Assembly (NCBI RefSeq): GCF_011305995.1
Contig: NZ_CP049910.1
Location: forward strand, 3,410,001-3,474,000
Length of the DNA stretch: 64,000 nucleotides
Direction: 5' to 3'
Origin: Diaphorobacter sp. HDW4A
GTDB lineage: Bacteria > Pseudomonadota > Gammaproteobacteria > Burkholderiales > Burkholderiaceae_C
Notes under the pieces: model-generated
Told to the model about the DNA's origin: nothing
Databases searched by the model: none
What the model saw: only the letters and a program-made list of their open reading frames with translations
Made by a program: the position numbers and the translations under genes
Part shown: piece by piece, positions 1 to 9,064 of the stretch
Numbering within the stretch: position 1 is the stretch's first letter
How the letters are laid out: each line of letters starts with the position of its first letter

Positions 1-10
1 TACCCGCAAC

Positions 11-1072
11 ATGACGAGCGAGCAGACCACAGCTGCCACCTTCCAGATCAACGTTCAGCCCAGCGGCCGCACCTTCGCCGCGCAAGGCGACGAAACCATC
101 CTCACCGCCGCCATCCGCAGCGGCGTGGGCCTGCCCTACAGCTGCAAGGATGGCTCGTGCGGCTCGTGCAAATGCAAGAAGCTCAGCGGCTCGGTGGTGC
201 ACAAGGAACACGCCGAAAAGGCGCTTTCGCAAGCCGAGGAAGAAGCCGGTTTCGTGCTCACTTGCAGCGCCCGCGCGCTGACCGACGTGGTGCTCGAGTC
301 GCGCAATGTCACCGACGAAAGCTCTTTCCCGGTGAAGAAGCTGCCGGTGCGTGTGGCGGCCCTGAACCGTCTGTCGCACGACGTGATGCAGGTGCGCCTG
401 CAACTGCCCGCCGCCGACCAGTTCAAGTACCACGCGGGGCAGTACATCGAATTCATCCTGCGCGACGGCGCACGCCGCGCCTACTCCATGGCCACCGCGC
501 CGCATTTCCAGGAAACCGCGCCGGGCGTGGAACTGCATATCCGCCACATGCAGGGCGGCAAGTTCACCGACCATGTATTCAGCGCGATGAAGGAAAAGGA
601 AATCCTGCGCGTCGAAGGCCCGTTCGGCAGCTTCTTCCTGCGCGAAGACTCCGACAAGCCCATCATCTTGCTGGCCTCGGGCACCGGCTTCGCACCCGTG
701 AAGGCGCTGATCGAGCACATGCTGCACAAGGGCACGAAGCGCGCCATCACCCTGTACTGGGGCGGTCGCCGCCCGGCTGACCTCTACATGGACGCCTGGG
801 TGCGCGAGCGCATGGCCAACATGCCCACCCTGAGCTACGTACCAGTGGTCTCCAACGCCGAGCCTGATGACCACTGGATAGGCCGCACCGGCTTCGTGCA
901 CAAGGCGGTCATGGAAGACTTCGCCGACCTCTCCGGCCACCAGGTCTATGCCTGCGGCGCCCCCATCGTGGTCGATTCGGCCCGCAGCCAATACTCCGCC
1001 GAACGCGGTCTGCCCGAAGAGGAATTCTTCGCCGACGCCTTTACGTCGGAAGCCGACAAGCACAAGGCATGA
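11..1072 (+). CDS. 2Fe-2S ferredoxin/FAD/NAD(P)H oxidoreductase (CDP-6-deoxy-delta-3,4-glucoseen reductase-like)
   Basis: This 353-residue protein is complete, with its start only 10 bases from the window edge. An N-terminal plant-type ferredoxin domain (about residues 10-95) carries the 2Fe-2S cysteines in CKDGSCGSCKC plus a later Cys in FVLTCSA. A ferredoxin-reductase FAD domain follows (RAYSMATAP binds flavin), then an NAD(P)H domain with ILLASGTGFAPVKALIEHM. This order matches AscD-like reductases and the reductase components of oxygenases, which pass electrons from NAD(P)H through FAD and Fe-S to a partner enzyme. The partner is not identified here. Betaproteobacteria often carry this protein as a stand-alone housekeeping gene. 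Family assignment is secure; the substrate is not. Confidence 0.85.
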   Translation: MTSEQTTAATFQINVQPSGRTFAAQGDETILTAAIRSGVGLPYSCKDGSCGSCKCKKLSGSVVHKEHAEKALSQAEEEAGFVLTCSARALTDVVLESRNVTDESSFPVKKLPVRVAALNRLSHDVMQVRLQLPAADQFKYHAGQYIEFILRDGARRAYSMATAPHFQETAPGVELHIRHMQGGKFTDHVFSAMKEKEILRVEGPFGSFFLREDSDKPIILLASGTGFAPVKALIEHMLHKGTKRAITLYWGGRRPADLYMDAWVRERMANMPTLSYVPVVSNAEPDDHWIGRTGFVHKAVMEDFADLSGHQVYACGAPIVVDSARSQYSAERGLPEEEFFADAFTSEADKHKA

Positions 1073-1078
1073 CGGCCT

Positions 1079-1429
1079 TCAAGCGATAAGCTCGCGGCAG
1101 AGTTCTGCGCAGTGGCGGCAGCTCTCCGCGCAATCCTGGCAGTGATCGGCCTCGTGCTTCTCGCACTCGGTCGCGCAGGCCTCGCAGATGCGAGCGCACA
1201 GCTCGCAAATGGCCGACACATGTGCGCTGTCGCGTGCCATGGCGGCAGCGGCAAAACGGCAGATTTCCGCGCATTCGACATCCTGCGCCACGCAGTTGAG
1301 CATGTGTTCCACATGCGCATCGCGCAGACAAGCGGCTGCGCAGAAATCGCACAGCAAGGCGCAGCGTGAACAGGCTGCGATGCATTCCCAGTAACGGGAT
1401 TCGGACAGTGAGGTGGGCGCGTCAAGCAT
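1079..1429 (-). CDS. four-helix bundle copper-binding protein (DUF326/Csp-like)
   Basis: A 116-residue protein very rich in Cys and His, arranged as repeated CxxxC pairs on predicted helices (for example CIAACSRCALLCDFC, CELCARICEACATEC, CQDCAESCRHCAELC). This pattern is characteristic of the DUF326/copper storage protein (Csp) family, in which a four-helix bundle lined with cysteines binds many Cu(I) ions. There is no signal peptide, so a cytosolic (Csp3-like) form is expected. I start it at 1429 because AAAGGAG lies a few bases upstream; a longer reading to 1471 lacks this support. It is convergent with the flavoprotein gene and divergent from a Bug receptor gene. A role in copper storage or detoxification is inferred from the family. 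Confidence 0.8.
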   Translation of the reverse strand: MLDAPTSLSESRYWECIAACSRCALLCDFCAAACLRDAHVEHMLNCVAQDVECAEICRFAAAAMARDSAHVSAICELCARICEACATECEKHEADHCQDCAESCRHCAELCRELIA

Positions 1430-1605
1430 GTCACTCCTTTCCGTCAGGCGGATCGCTGGCGATGTGCACACCGCGCGCCAGCAGCGCAGTTCTCTTTATA
1501 GACACACAGGAATCCTTCATTCTGTAGGACTTGACTGCAATCTGCGCATGGAAGTTGCGAGCATTGCCAGCCATTTGTCAGATTTTTTTGCACAATAGAC
1601 AACCT

Positions 1606-2583
1606 ATGAACCGCAGAAACCTTCTTCTTACGACTGCAGCCGCCACCCTCATGGCCCTGACAGCCCCGCTGGCCGCACACGCAGAGGATGCGCCCATCCG
1701 CCTCGTCGTTCCTTACGCCCCCGGTGGCCCGCTGGATGCCACCTCGCGCATTCTGGCCGAGCGCGTCCGTGACTCGCTGGGTATCGTGGTCATCGACAAC
1801 AAGGCCGGCGCAGGCGGCAATATCGGCGCCGACATCGTCGCCAAGGCGGCGCATGACGGCCTGACCATTGGCCTCGCCGCCACCGCGACGCACGCCGTCA
1901 ATCCCTGGCTGTTCAGCAAGATGCCCTACAACGCGGACAAGGATTTCGCCGGCATCACCCAGATGGTCCGCGTGCCCAACGTGCTCGTGATCAATGCCGC
2001 ACATGCAGACAAGCTGGGCATCCACTCGGTCGAAGACCTGATCAAGTACGCCAAGAACCATCCCGCCAAGCTCAACTACGGCAGCGGCGGCAACGGCAGT
2101 GCTGGTCACCTCGCCGGTGAAATGTTCAAGCAGCGCGCAGGCATCTACGCCCTGCACATCCCTTACCGCGGCGCCAACCCCGCCCAGCTCGCCCTGCTGG
2201 CCGGCGAAGTGGACTTCAACATCGACAACCTCGCCGCCGCCGCCCCCAACATCAAGGCGGGCAAGCTCAAGGCCTTGGCCGTGACGTCGCTTGAAGAATC
2301 GCCTATGCTGCCCGGCGTGCCCCCACTGTCCAAGACCTTCAAGGGCTTCTCCATCGACACCTGGTGGGGCCTCGTCGCCCCCGCAGGCACGCCCAAGGCG
2401 GTGATCGACAAGCTCAACAAGGCCTTCACCGACGCCCTCAAGTCGCCCGAAACCAGAACGAAGTTCGCCACCATGATGGCCGAACCCGTACCGACCACGC
2501 CCGAGCAGTTCGACCAGTTCATGGCCGCCGAACGGGCGAAGTACCAGAAGCTGGTGAAGGCTTCGGGTGCGAAGGTGGATTGA
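1606..2583 (+). CDS. Bug family tripartite tricarboxylate transporter substrate-binding protein (TctC-like)
   Basis: A periplasmic solute receptor of 325 residues. A signal peptide of about 26 residues ends at AAHAEDAP, after MNRRNLLLTTAAATLMAL. The mature protein has the family hallmarks: IRLVVPYAPGGPLDATSR, the GAGGNIGADIVAKA loop, HIPYRGANPAQLALLAGEVD, and VAPAGTPKAVIDKLNKA. Bug proteins bind carboxylates or other small molecules and sometimes feed TctAB permeases, but most are orphan receptors; no TctA or TctB lies nearby. The ATG at 1606 is chosen because it opens the signal peptide; an in-frame extension upstream is not convincing. The ligand cannot be read from the sequence. A strong hairpin terminator follows the gene. 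Confidence 0.88.
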   Translation: MNRRNLLLTTAAATLMALTAPLAAHAEDAPIRLVVPYAPGGPLDATSRILAERVRDSLGIVVIDNKAGAGGNIGADIVAKAAHDGLTIGLAATATHAVNPWLFSKMPYNADKDFAGITQMVRVPNVLVINAAHADKLGIHSVEDLIKYAKNHPAKLNYGSGGNGSAGHLAGEMFKQRAGIYALHIPYRGANPAQLALLAGEVDFNIDNLAAAAPNIKAGKLKALAVTSLEESPMLPGVPPLSKTFKGFSIDTWWGLVAPAGTPKAVIDKLNKAFTDALKSPETRTKFATMMAEPVPTTPEQFDQFMAAERAKYQKLVKASGAKVD

Positions 2584-2609
2584 GCAAGCACTGCTCTCTG
2601 GACACAAAA

Positions 2610-2648
2610 AAGCACCTGTGGCAGCAATGCCCAGGTGCTTCTTTCTTC
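2610..2648. terminator. bidirectional intrinsic terminator between Bug gene and folK
   Basis: AAGCACCTG and CAGGTGCTT form a 9-bp perfect stem around a 13-base loop, with a T-rich tail on the plus strand and an A-run before the stem that serves as a U-run on the minus strand. It sits between convergent genes and can stop both. Confidence 0.85.
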
Positions 2649-2680
2649 GTCTTTGGTTTTCAGTACCAGATGCTCAAGTA

Positions 2681-3190
2681 TCACACCGGGCTGAACCAAT
2701 GGGAAGCCCCTTCAATCCGCTCGATGCGCTGATCAGCCACCAGCGCCGTCTGTTCATCAGAAAGCGCCTCCAGCACGCGCTCGCCCAGCAATTCCGCCAT
2801 CGGCAGCAGCACAAACGCCCGCTCCTGCCAGCGCGGATGCGGCAGGGTGAGGCGTTCGGTATTCATCACCAGATCGGCAAAGCGCACGATGTCGAGATCG
2901 AGCGTGCGTGGCGCGTTGCGGTAGGGGCGCTCGCGGCCGGCTGCGAGTTCGATCTGCTGGAGCGCATCGAGCAAGGCGAGCGGCGAGAGTGCGGTGCTGA
3001 TTTCGGCGATGGCATTCAAGTAATCCGGCCCCGTCGCATCCACGGGAGCGCTACCGTAGAGCGATGAAACGCGCGTCACCTCGGTGTCTGGCAGCGCAGC
3101 GATGTGTTTGACGGCCTGCGCCAAAGCGGCGCAGGCGTCACCCAGATTGGCACCAAGGCCAATCCAGGCAGTCTGCCTCTCGGCGGTCAT
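2681..3190 (-). CDS. folK: 2-amino-4-hydroxy-6-hydroxymethyldihydropteridine pyrophosphokinase
   Basis: HPPK transfers pyrophosphate from ATP to 6-hydroxymethyl-dihydropterin in folate synthesis. The 169-residue protein shows the family signature: WIGLGANLGDACAALAQAV at the N-terminus, VSSLYGSAPVD, DYLNAIAEI, and the conserved block RPYRNAPRTLDLDIVRF, whose acidic residues bind the two magnesium ions, followed by LPHPRWQERAFVLLPM. Length is normal. Its start overlaps the pcnB stop by four bases (ATGA), so translation is probably coupled. The pcnB-folK order is common in proteobacteria. Confidence 0.95.
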   Translation of the reverse strand: MTAERQTAWIGLGANLGDACAALAQAVKHIAALPDTEVTRVSSLYGSAPVDATGPDYLNAIAEISTALSPLALLDALQQIELAAGRERPYRNAPRTLDLDIVRFADLVMNTERLTLPHPRWQERAFVLLPMAELLGERVLEALSDEQTALVADQRIERIEGASHWFSPV

Positions 3191-4821
3191 TCCTGGGTGT
3201 CGCCCGACGAGCTACCGCCCTCACCCTGACCTTCGGCACCACCTGGCTTGCGGCGACGGCGGCGGCGCTTCTTGGCGGCGGATGCTGGAGGATCTCCGAT
3301 TTCGGCGTGTTCGAACGAACCTTCCGGTTCCTGCGGTTCACTGGTTTTGGGCTTGGCCTTGTTGCTTGTGCCCTCGCCCTGTGCATTGCCCGCATTGGCT
3401 GACTTGGGCGCGCGCTTCGCCGCTGGCTGGGCCTTGCGCTGCTTGGCGCGCTGCTCTTCTCGGGCTTGCTCCATCATGTCGTCGCGGCGGGCATCGTCGG
3501 CATGTTGGAATTCCTGCCACCATTCGGCGAGGTGCTCGTCGACCTCGCCAATATCGGCACGCAGTCGCATGAAATCGAAGCCCGCACGGAAGCGCAGGTG
3601 CGCGACCATGCCGTACGGTGTGGAGCCCGAGCGCTTGTCAAAGCGCGGCTGCATGACCCAGATCTCGCGCATGTCGGCGGCGAGCTTGCCGCGACCAGAA
3701 ACGTCGCCGATACGCTTGTCGAACACGTCGTCGATGGCATCCTGCAGCGCGGGGAACGGCTGCTGGCGCGGCATGCGCTGCTCCCAGCCAGTCTTCACGT
3801 CCTGCCAGAGCACGCAGGCGAGCAGGAAGCTCGGCGCCACGGTCTTGCCCTCGCCCACACGGCGGTCGGTGTCCATCAGTGCGGCCTGCACGAACGGGTG
3901 ATCGGCGCGCTCGACGACGATGTCGAGCAGCGGATAGATGCCCTTGGCAAGGCCCAGCGCCTTGAGCTGCGCCACCGACGCGAGCGCGTGGCCGGTCTGC
4001 AGCAGCTTGAGCATTTCGTCGAACAGGCGCGACTGCGGCACATCCTGAAGCAGGTGCTCTGATTCAACCAGCGGCTTGGCAGTCTTGGGATCGAGCTTGA
4101 AGCCGAGCTGCGAGAGCTTGGCCGCAAAGCGCACGGCGCGGATGATGCGCACCGGGTCTTCGCGGTAGCGCGTAGCCGGGTCGCCGATCATGCGCAAGAC
4201 CTTCTTCTTGGCGTCCTCGATGCCCTTGTGAAAATCCACGACGACCTGGGTTTCCGGGTCGTAGTACATGGCGTTCACGGTGAAGTCGCGACGCGTGGCG
4301 TCCTCGTCCTGCGGCCCCCAGACGTTGTCGCGCAGCACGCGGCCGCTGGCATCCACGGCATGCTGCATGCCCGCGAGTTGCGCCTTGCTGGTCTTCTCGT
4401 TACCGCTCACCTGTTCGGCGGCGGAGTTGTCGAGAAACGCGCGATAGGTCGAGACTTCGATCACCTCATGCTCGCGCCCACGGCCGTACACCACGTGCAC
4501 GATGCGAAAGCGCTTGCCGATGATGAAGGCGCGGCGGAACAGGCCCTTAACCTGCTCGGGCGTGGCATTGGTGGCCACGTCGAAGTCCTTGGGACGCAGG
4601 CCGAGCAGCAGATCGCGCACGGCACCACCGACGATGTAGGCCTCAAAGCCCGCCTGCTTGAGTGTGCGCACCACATCGGTGGCGCGCTTATCGACGAGTT
4701 CGGGATCGATGCCATGCACCGACACCGGTACATCCACGCGCTTGCCAAAGCGATTCTTGGCCTTGGCCGGGCTGCTGCCGCTGGCTTTGCCGAGCAGCTT
4801 GTCGATGAAGGTTTTGATCAT
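3187..4821 (-). CDS. pcnB: poly(A) polymerase I
   Basis: Adds 3' poly(A) tails that promote RNA decay. The nucleotidyltransferase domain contains GGAVRDLLLGLRPKDFDVAT with the catalytic DFD, then RRDFTVNAMYYDP and EDPVRIIRAVRFAAKL of the RNA-binding neck. The C-terminal 100 or so residues are low-complexity and charged, with a run of arginines (KKRRRRRRKPG), typical of the basic RNA-contacting tail of PcnB but longer than in E. coli; total length is 544. The start at 4821 overlaps the upstream HAD gene by ATGA and the stop overlaps folK, giving a tightly packed HAD-pcnB-folK operon. PcnB is distinguished from CCA-adding enzyme by this tail and the R-rich neck. Confidence 0.93.
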   Translation of the reverse strand: MIKTFIDKLLGKASGSSPAKAKNRFGKRVDVPVSVHGIDPELVDKRATDVVRTLKQAGFEAYIVGGAVRDLLLGLRPKDFDVATNATPEQVKGLFRRAFIIGKRFRIVHVVYGRGREHEVIEVSTYRAFLDNSAAEQVSGNEKTSKAQLAGMQHAVDASGRVLRDNVWGPQDEDATRRDFTVNAMYYDPETQVVVDFHKGIEDAKKKVLRMIGDPATRYREDPVRIIRAVRFAAKLSQLGFKLDPKTAKPLVESEHLLQDVPQSRLFDEMLKLLQTGHALASVAQLKALGLAKGIYPLLDIVVERADHPFVQAALMDTDRRVGEGKTVAPSFLLACVLWQDVKTGWEQRMPRQQPFPALQDAIDDVFDKRIGDVSGRGKLAADMREIWVMQPRFDKRSGSTPYGMVAHLRFRAGFDFMRLRADIGEVDEHLAEWWQEFQHADDARRDDMMEQAREEQRAKQRKAQPAAKRAPKSANAGNAQGEGTSNKAKPKTSEPQEPEGSFEHAEIGDPPASAAKKRRRRRRKPGGAEGQGEGGSSSGDTQE

Positions 4822-5519
4822 GGCTCTTGGGGGAACAGGTCCAGAATGCGCCAGCCGCGTTGCTGCGCGAGTGCTCGAAGGCGTGGGTCGGGGTTGGTCG
4901 CCACTGGATGTTCCACCTTTTCGAGAAGCGGTACATCATTCATGGAATCACTGTAGAACGTGCACTCCACGTCGGTCCAGCCGAGCTCACGCTCCTTGAG
5001 CCAGGCCTCCATACGCTGCACCTTGCCCTCGCGCATGGACGGGATGCCGTCGATCTCGCCGGTGATCCAGCCATTCTCATCGCGCGCCAGTTGCACGGCA
5101 ATCAGGTTCTTCACACCCAGCTCCTTGGCGATGGGCGCAGTCACGAACTCGTTGGTCGCGGTGATCATCACGATTTCGTCACCGGCTTCGTGGTGCGAAC
5201 GCAACAAATCGAGCGCCGCTGGCTTGATGGCCGGGCGAATCACCTCGTTCATGAACTGCTCATGCGCACGCGCCGCATCCGCCTCGCCGCGCAGACGCAC
5301 GGCCTCGGTGGCAAAGCGCACGTAGTCGTGCACGTCCAGTCGTCCCGCCAGATAGTCGTCGAAGAACGCCTGATTGCGACGGCCGAACGCTTCCTTGTCG
5401 GCCCAGCCGATGCGGATGGAGAACTCGCCCCACTCGAAGTCAGAGTCGAGCGGTAGCAGCGTATGGTCCAGATCGAACAGCGCCAATCGCGGCTTGTGCT
5501 GCGAAGTTTTGAGATTCAT
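4818..5519 (-). CDS. HAD-IB family phosphatase (phosphoserine phosphatase-like)
   Basis: A 233-residue haloacid dehalogenase-type hydrolase. Motif I is LFDLDHTLLP (nucleophile Asp and acid/base Asp), motif II is the Thr in VMITATNEF, and motif IV is FYSDSMNDVPLLEKVE, which binds magnesium. The helical cap between motif I and II is that of subfamily IB, as in SerB and the HisN-like histidinol-phosphatases of beta- and gammaproteobacteria. No ACT domain is present, so it is smaller than classical SerB. It begins the operon with pcnB and folK, overlapping pcnB by four bases. The natural substrate is undetermined; phosphoserine or histidinol phosphate are the usual candidates in this family. Confidence 0.85.
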   Translation of the reverse strand: MNLKTSQHKPRLALFDLDHTLLPLDSDFEWGEFSIRIGWADKEAFGRRNQAFFDDYLAGRLDVHDYVRFATEAVRLRGEADAARAHEQFMNEVIRPAIKPAALDLLRSHHEAGDEIVMITATNEFVTAPIAKELGVKNLIAVQLARDENGWITGEIDGIPSMREGKVQRMEAWLKERELGWTDVECTFYSDSMNDVPLLEKVEHPVATNPDPRLRALAQQRGWRILDLFPQEP

Positions 5520-5573
5520 TCTTCTTGATATGTTGATGCCGCCGAGGTGCTTGTGGCACGCAGGGCGACCGGG

Positions 5574-6269
5574 TCATTCGTGCTGCAGCATGTCCTTCAG
5601 CAGGGGAATGGTGATGGCGCGCTTCTCGCGCAGCGAATAGATGTCGAGCTGCCCAAGCAACTGCATCAGACTGCCCAGATCGCGCGAGAACCGCTTGAGC
5701 ATGTAATCCATCACCTCGTCCGAGAGGAACACGCCGCGCGCATCGGCCTCTTGGCGCAACACCTTGCGGCGCTCGGTCTCGTCAAGAAAATGCAGCTGGA
5801 ACACATGGCCCCAGCCAAGGCGGCTGCGCAGGTCGTCGCGCAGCGGCAGATCGGCCGGGGGCAGATCGCCCGCAGCCAACACCCAGCGCGGGTTGCCCAT
5901 CGCCGGGTTCAGCGCATTGATGAACCAGTTGAAGGCAGCGGCCTGCTGCTTGCTGTTGTAGAGATGCACTTCGTCCATGATCACCGCCACCCAGCGCTCA
6001 CTGAATGCCGCCGGATCGCTGACCGACGCGTCGAGCCAGCCCACGGATTGCCCCTGCTCGTGCAGGCCTTCGTAGGCTGCACGCAACAGATGCGTCTTGC
6101 CGCAGCCCGATTCACCCCAGAGATAGGTGGGAACCGGTGAGCGCACATATTGATGGCCAGACCCGATCGACAGGCGCAGATGCGCAAGCGCTTCCTGATT
6201 CGTGCCGACAAAGAACCGATCCAGAGTGGGCCCAGGTGTCCAGCCGATATCCAGCGCCAGTTGCTTCAC
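5574..6269 (-). CDS. hda: DnaA regulatory inactivator Hda
   Basis: An AAA+ protein of about 231 residues that works with the beta sliding clamp to stimulate ATP hydrolysis by DnaA after initiation. The N-terminus KQLALDIGW is the clamp-binding motif (QL[SP]LxI-type), which must sit at the extreme N-terminus; this fixes the start at the GTG at 6269, preceded by GAGGTGA, rather than at an upstream ATG. Walker A is WGESGCGKTHLLRAA; Walker B/sensor regions follow (VAVIMDEVHLYN, GDLPPADLPLRDDLRSRLGWG). Hda, PurM and an AI-2E-type permease commonly lie together in proteobacteria, here as divergent units. Length fits the family. Confidence 0.92.
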   Translation of the reverse strand: MKQLALDIGWTPGPTLDRFFVGTNQEALAHLRLSIGSGHQYVRSPVPTYLWGESGCGKTHLLRAAYEGLHEQGQSVGWLDASVSDPAAFSERWVAVIMDEVHLYNSKQQAAAFNWFINALNPAMGNPRWVLAAGDLPPADLPLRDDLRSRLGWGHVFQLHFLDETERRKVLRQEADARGVFLSDEVMDYMLKRFSRDLGSLMQLLGQLDIYSLREKRAITIPLLKDMLQHE

Positions 6270-6820
6270 GCAGTCACCTCGCTCGCCACAGGCGCGCAGA
6301 CGCACAGCCGACAACCGGCAGGAGAAGCGACAGAAACAACGAACTTCAAAATGAAGAATGGCATGGGACAAGCATCTGGGGCCAACATGAACAGAAGGCG
6401 GGAACCCATTGATTTTAGTGCCTTGAGAGGCGCCGACCTTTCATGAGGTGAAATTCGAAAGAAACGAGAGGAAATCAGCCCCAAAACAAACCTCCCCGAT
6501 CCCAATCAGAGAGCCACCGAAGCGAACACAACACTCGATCAACCATCCCAACGGCAAGACGGGTCCTCAGGCCAGGCGTCTCACGCGCAGACAGTACTCT
6601 CGTACGGCAAGCGCGAGCAACGACGCATGAGGGTCCGTATTGCCGCCCCCAAACGAATGACCCATCGAAGCCAACGGCTTCGCCACAACAAAAAACAAAC
6701 GGTATTGCCGGACTATGCCAGTGCGATCTTGCGCGGTATTCCCGGCAATTCTGGGCTAGCCCTTAAAATCGAAAAAATTCTGCCTGCCACGCGGGCTTTC
6801 CGCACCCTGAATTGCCTTCC
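6270..6820. other. hda-purM divergent intergenic region
   Basis: About 550 bases with no credible gene. It must hold the promoters of both hda and purM. It contains copy A of the 94-bp nested palindrome (6552-6645) followed by a small CGAAGCC/GGCTTCG hairpin (6666-6682) and an A-rich stretch. No other feature was recognised. Confidence 0.7.
6552..6645. repeat. 94-bp nested palindrome, copy A
   Basis: Outer arms of 18 bases (6552-6569 and 6628-6645) pair with one mismatch and two G-T wobbles; an inner pair CTCACGC/GCGCGAG and an apical GTAC/GTAC pair lie within. It is the most diverged of three copies (others at 13670 and 60560) but keeps the fold through compensatory changes. It lies between the divergent starts of hda and purM, so it is not simply a gene-end terminator. 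Confidence 0.85.
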
Positions 6821-7870
6821 ATGAGCTCCTCCACACCTTCCACCCCCATTTCCTACAAAGACGCCGGAGTCGACATCGACGCGGGCGACGCACTGGTCGA
6901 GCGCATCAAGCCGCTGGCCAAGAAGACCATGCGCGAAGGGGTGATGGCCGGTATCGGCGGCTTCGGCGCACTGTTCGAAGTGCCCAAGCGCTACAAGGAG
7001 CCGGTGCTGGTCTCCGGCACCGACGGCGTGGGCACCAAGCTCAAGCTGGCGTTCGAATGGAACATGCACGACACCGTCGGCATCGATCTGGTCGCCATGA
7101 GCGTGAACGACGTGTTGGTGCAAGGCGCCGAGCCACTGTTCTTCCTCGACTATTTCGCCTGCGGCAAGCTGCATGTGGACACGGCCGCGGCCGTCGTGGG
7201 CGGCATCGCCCGTGGCTGCGAGCTCTCCGGCTGCGCGCTGATCGGCGGCGAAACCGCTGAAATGCCCGGCATGTACCCCGATGGCGAATACGATCTGGCC
7301 GGCTTCGCTGTCGGCGCGGTCGAAAAGTCCAAGATCCTGACCGGCCAGAGCGTCAAGCCCGGCGACGTAGTACTGGGTCTGGCCTCGGCCGGCGTGCACT
7401 CCAACGGTTTCTCGCTGGTGCGCAAGTGCATCGACCGAGCAGAAGCCAACGGCACTCTCCCCGAAACGCTGGACGGCAAGCCGTTCAAGCAAACCGTGAT
7501 GGAACCCACACGCCTGTACGTGAAGAACGTGCTGGCCGCGCTGGAGCAGCACCCCATCAAGGCGCTTGCCCACATCACCGGCGGCGGTCTGCTCGAGAAC
7601 ATCCCGCGCGTGCTTCCAGAGGGCACGGCAGCTCACCTGAAGGCCGGAAGCTGGCCCAAGACTGAACTCTTCGCCTGGCTGCAAGAGACCGCCGGCATTG
7701 ACGACATCGAGATGAACCGCACGTTCAACAACGGCATCGGCATGGTCGTCGTGGTCCCCGCTGAAGCGGCAGACGCCACCGCCGCCACCCTCGCCTCGCT
7801 GGGCGAAAGCGTGCATCGCATCGGCGTGATCGCCGAGCGCGGTGAAGGCGCTGCAGTCGTCGTCGCATAA
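6821..7870 (+). CDS. purM: phosphoribosylformylglycinamidine cyclo-ligase
   Basis: AIR synthetase closes the imidazole ring in step five of purine synthesis. The 349-residue protein opens with [19 protein letters not shown], and carries the glycine-rich ATP-grasp-like PurM motifs: [64 protein letters not shown], and [17 protein letters not shown]. Length is standard. The ATG at 6821 gives MSSSTPS; no strong ribosome-binding site is visible. It is followed 20 bases later by the AI-2E-family permease gene, probably in one transcript. Confidence 0.96.
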   Translation: MSSSTPSTPISYKDAGVDIDAGDALVERIKPLAKKTMREGVMAGIGGFGALFEVPKRYKEPVLVSGTDGVGTKLKLAFEWNMHDTVGIDLVAMSVNDVLVQGAEPLFFLDYFACGKLHVDTAAAVVGGIARGCELSGCALIGGETAEMPGMYPDGEYDLAGFAVGAVEKSKILTGQSVKPGDVVLGLASAGVHSNGFSLVRKCIDRAEANGTLPETLDGKPFKQTVMEPTRLYVKNVLAALEQHPIKALAHITGGGLLENIPRVLPEGTAAHLKAGSWPKTELFAWLQETAGIDDIEMNRTFNNGIGMVVVVPAEAADATAATLASLGESVHRIGVIAERGEGAAVVVA

Positions 7871-7890
7871 ATCGCCAAGCGCGGAGATCC

Positions 7891-8991
7891 ATGCACACCG
7901 CGTCGCCTGCGCCCGTTCCACCGGAACAACAACTCCCACCAGAGCCCCCGCAACACCAAGGGGGTGGGCGCAAGCCCTTTCGCGGCGTGGAGGTGGCGAG
8001 CTATCTGCTGATGGCCGCCATGCTTTTTCTGGTGCTGCATCACAGCCTGCTGCCGGGTCTGCTCAGCGTCTGCCTGGGTTTTCTCGCCACACGCTGGTTG
8101 GCGGTCAAGTTCACCTGGCTGCGCAGGCGCTTTCCTCGCAAGCCCGGCAAAGTGGGGTTCGGATCCGCACTGGCAGCCACGCTAGTGATCCTCGCGCCCA
8201 TGGTGCTGGTGGCGCTGGCGCTTTCGCACTCGCGCACCTACATCGTCGATGCCCCGCAGCAATACAAGGAACTGCTGGATTTCCTTGCCGACACGGTGCT
8301 CGAGCTGCGCCAGAAGCTGCCCACTGACCTTGGCGCGATGCTGCCAGCCGGAGCAGAAGAGCTCCAGAAAGTCATGGCCGCCTATCTCGGCGCCAAGGCA
8401 GGAGCGCTCGCCATGGCCGGTCGCGCATGGCTCACGGGACTGCTCTACGCCTATGTCGGCCTGATCATCGGAACACTGGCTGCCGTCCGCCACATCAGCA
8501 ACCACCGTGGCCCACTGGCAGTGCAGTTGATCAAGCGCATCACTCTGTTCGGCGAGGCCTTCCGCCAGATCGTCGCCGCGCAATTCTGGATCGCCTCGTT
8601 CAACACCGTGCTCACGGCACTGTTCCTGTTGGCCATCCTGCCAATCTGGAGCCTGAAGCTGCCCTACACGCCGGCACTCATCACACTGACCTTCTTCGCG
8701 GGCCTGATCCCCATTGTCGGCAACCTGCTGTGCAATGCGGTGATCACGCTGGTCGGCCTGTCGGTCTCCCCGGCCGCAGCCGCTGCCTGCCTGCTGTTCC
8801 TGATCCTGATCCACAAGGCCGAATACGTCATCAACGCCAAGGTCGTCGGCACCCGCACCCACATGGGCGTCTGGGAGCTGCTGGCCGTGATGTTCGTGGC
8901 CGAGGCCATCTTCGGCCCATCTGGTCTGGTTGCCGCTCCACTCTTTTACGCCTATCTGAAGAAAGAGTTGGAAGCATCTCATCTGGTTTAG
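7891..8991 (+). CDS. AI-2E family transporter (PerM-like membrane protein)
   Basis: A 366-residue inner-membrane protein with a proline-rich N-terminus (residues 1-30), then about seven to eight hydrophobic segments. The middle periplasmic/amphipathic region (about 110-190) and the C-terminal block LITLTFFAGLIPIVGNLLCNAV, then VIGTRTHMGVWELLAVMF-like VVGTRTHMGVWELL and FGPSGLVAAPLFYAYLKKEL, are typical of the AI-2E_transport (PF01594) family. The physiological cargo is unknown for most members; roles in autoinducer export, Na+/H+ exchange or general export have been reported for homologues. It sits 20 bases after purM behind GGAG, in a conserved purM-permease-hda neighbourhood. Confidence 0.88.
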   Translation: MHTASPAPVPPEQQLPPEPPQHQGGGRKPFRGVEVASYLLMAAMLFLVLHHSLLPGLLSVCLGFLATRWLAVKFTWLRRRFPRKPGKVGFGSALAATLVILAPMVLVALALSHSRTYIVDAPQQYKELLDFLADTVLELRQKLPTDLGAMLPAGAEELQKVMAAYLGAKAGALAMAGRAWLTGLLYAYVGLIIGTLAAVRHISNHRGPLAVQLIKRITLFGEAFRQIVAAQFWIASFNTVLTALFLLAILPIWSLKLPYTPALITLTFFAGLIPIVGNLLCNAVITLVGLSVSPAAAAACLLFLILIHKAEYVINAKVVGTRTHMGVWELLAVMFVAEAIFGPSGLVAAPLFYAYLKKELEASHLV

Positions 8992-9011
8992 GGGTCCTCT
9001 GCGTTAGCGCC

Positions 9012-9025
9012 TGCATACTTATGCA
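9012..9025. promoter_or_regulatory. 14-bp palindrome upstream of usp
   Basis: TGCATA-CT-TATGCA is a perfect inverted repeat just after the permease stop codon and about 235 bases before the universal stress gene. It could be a regulator site; nothing in the sequence identifies the factor. Confidence 0.3.
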
Positions 9026-9064
9026 ACAAGCGCCAGCGACGGCACCAAGCCCCCACGCATCATC

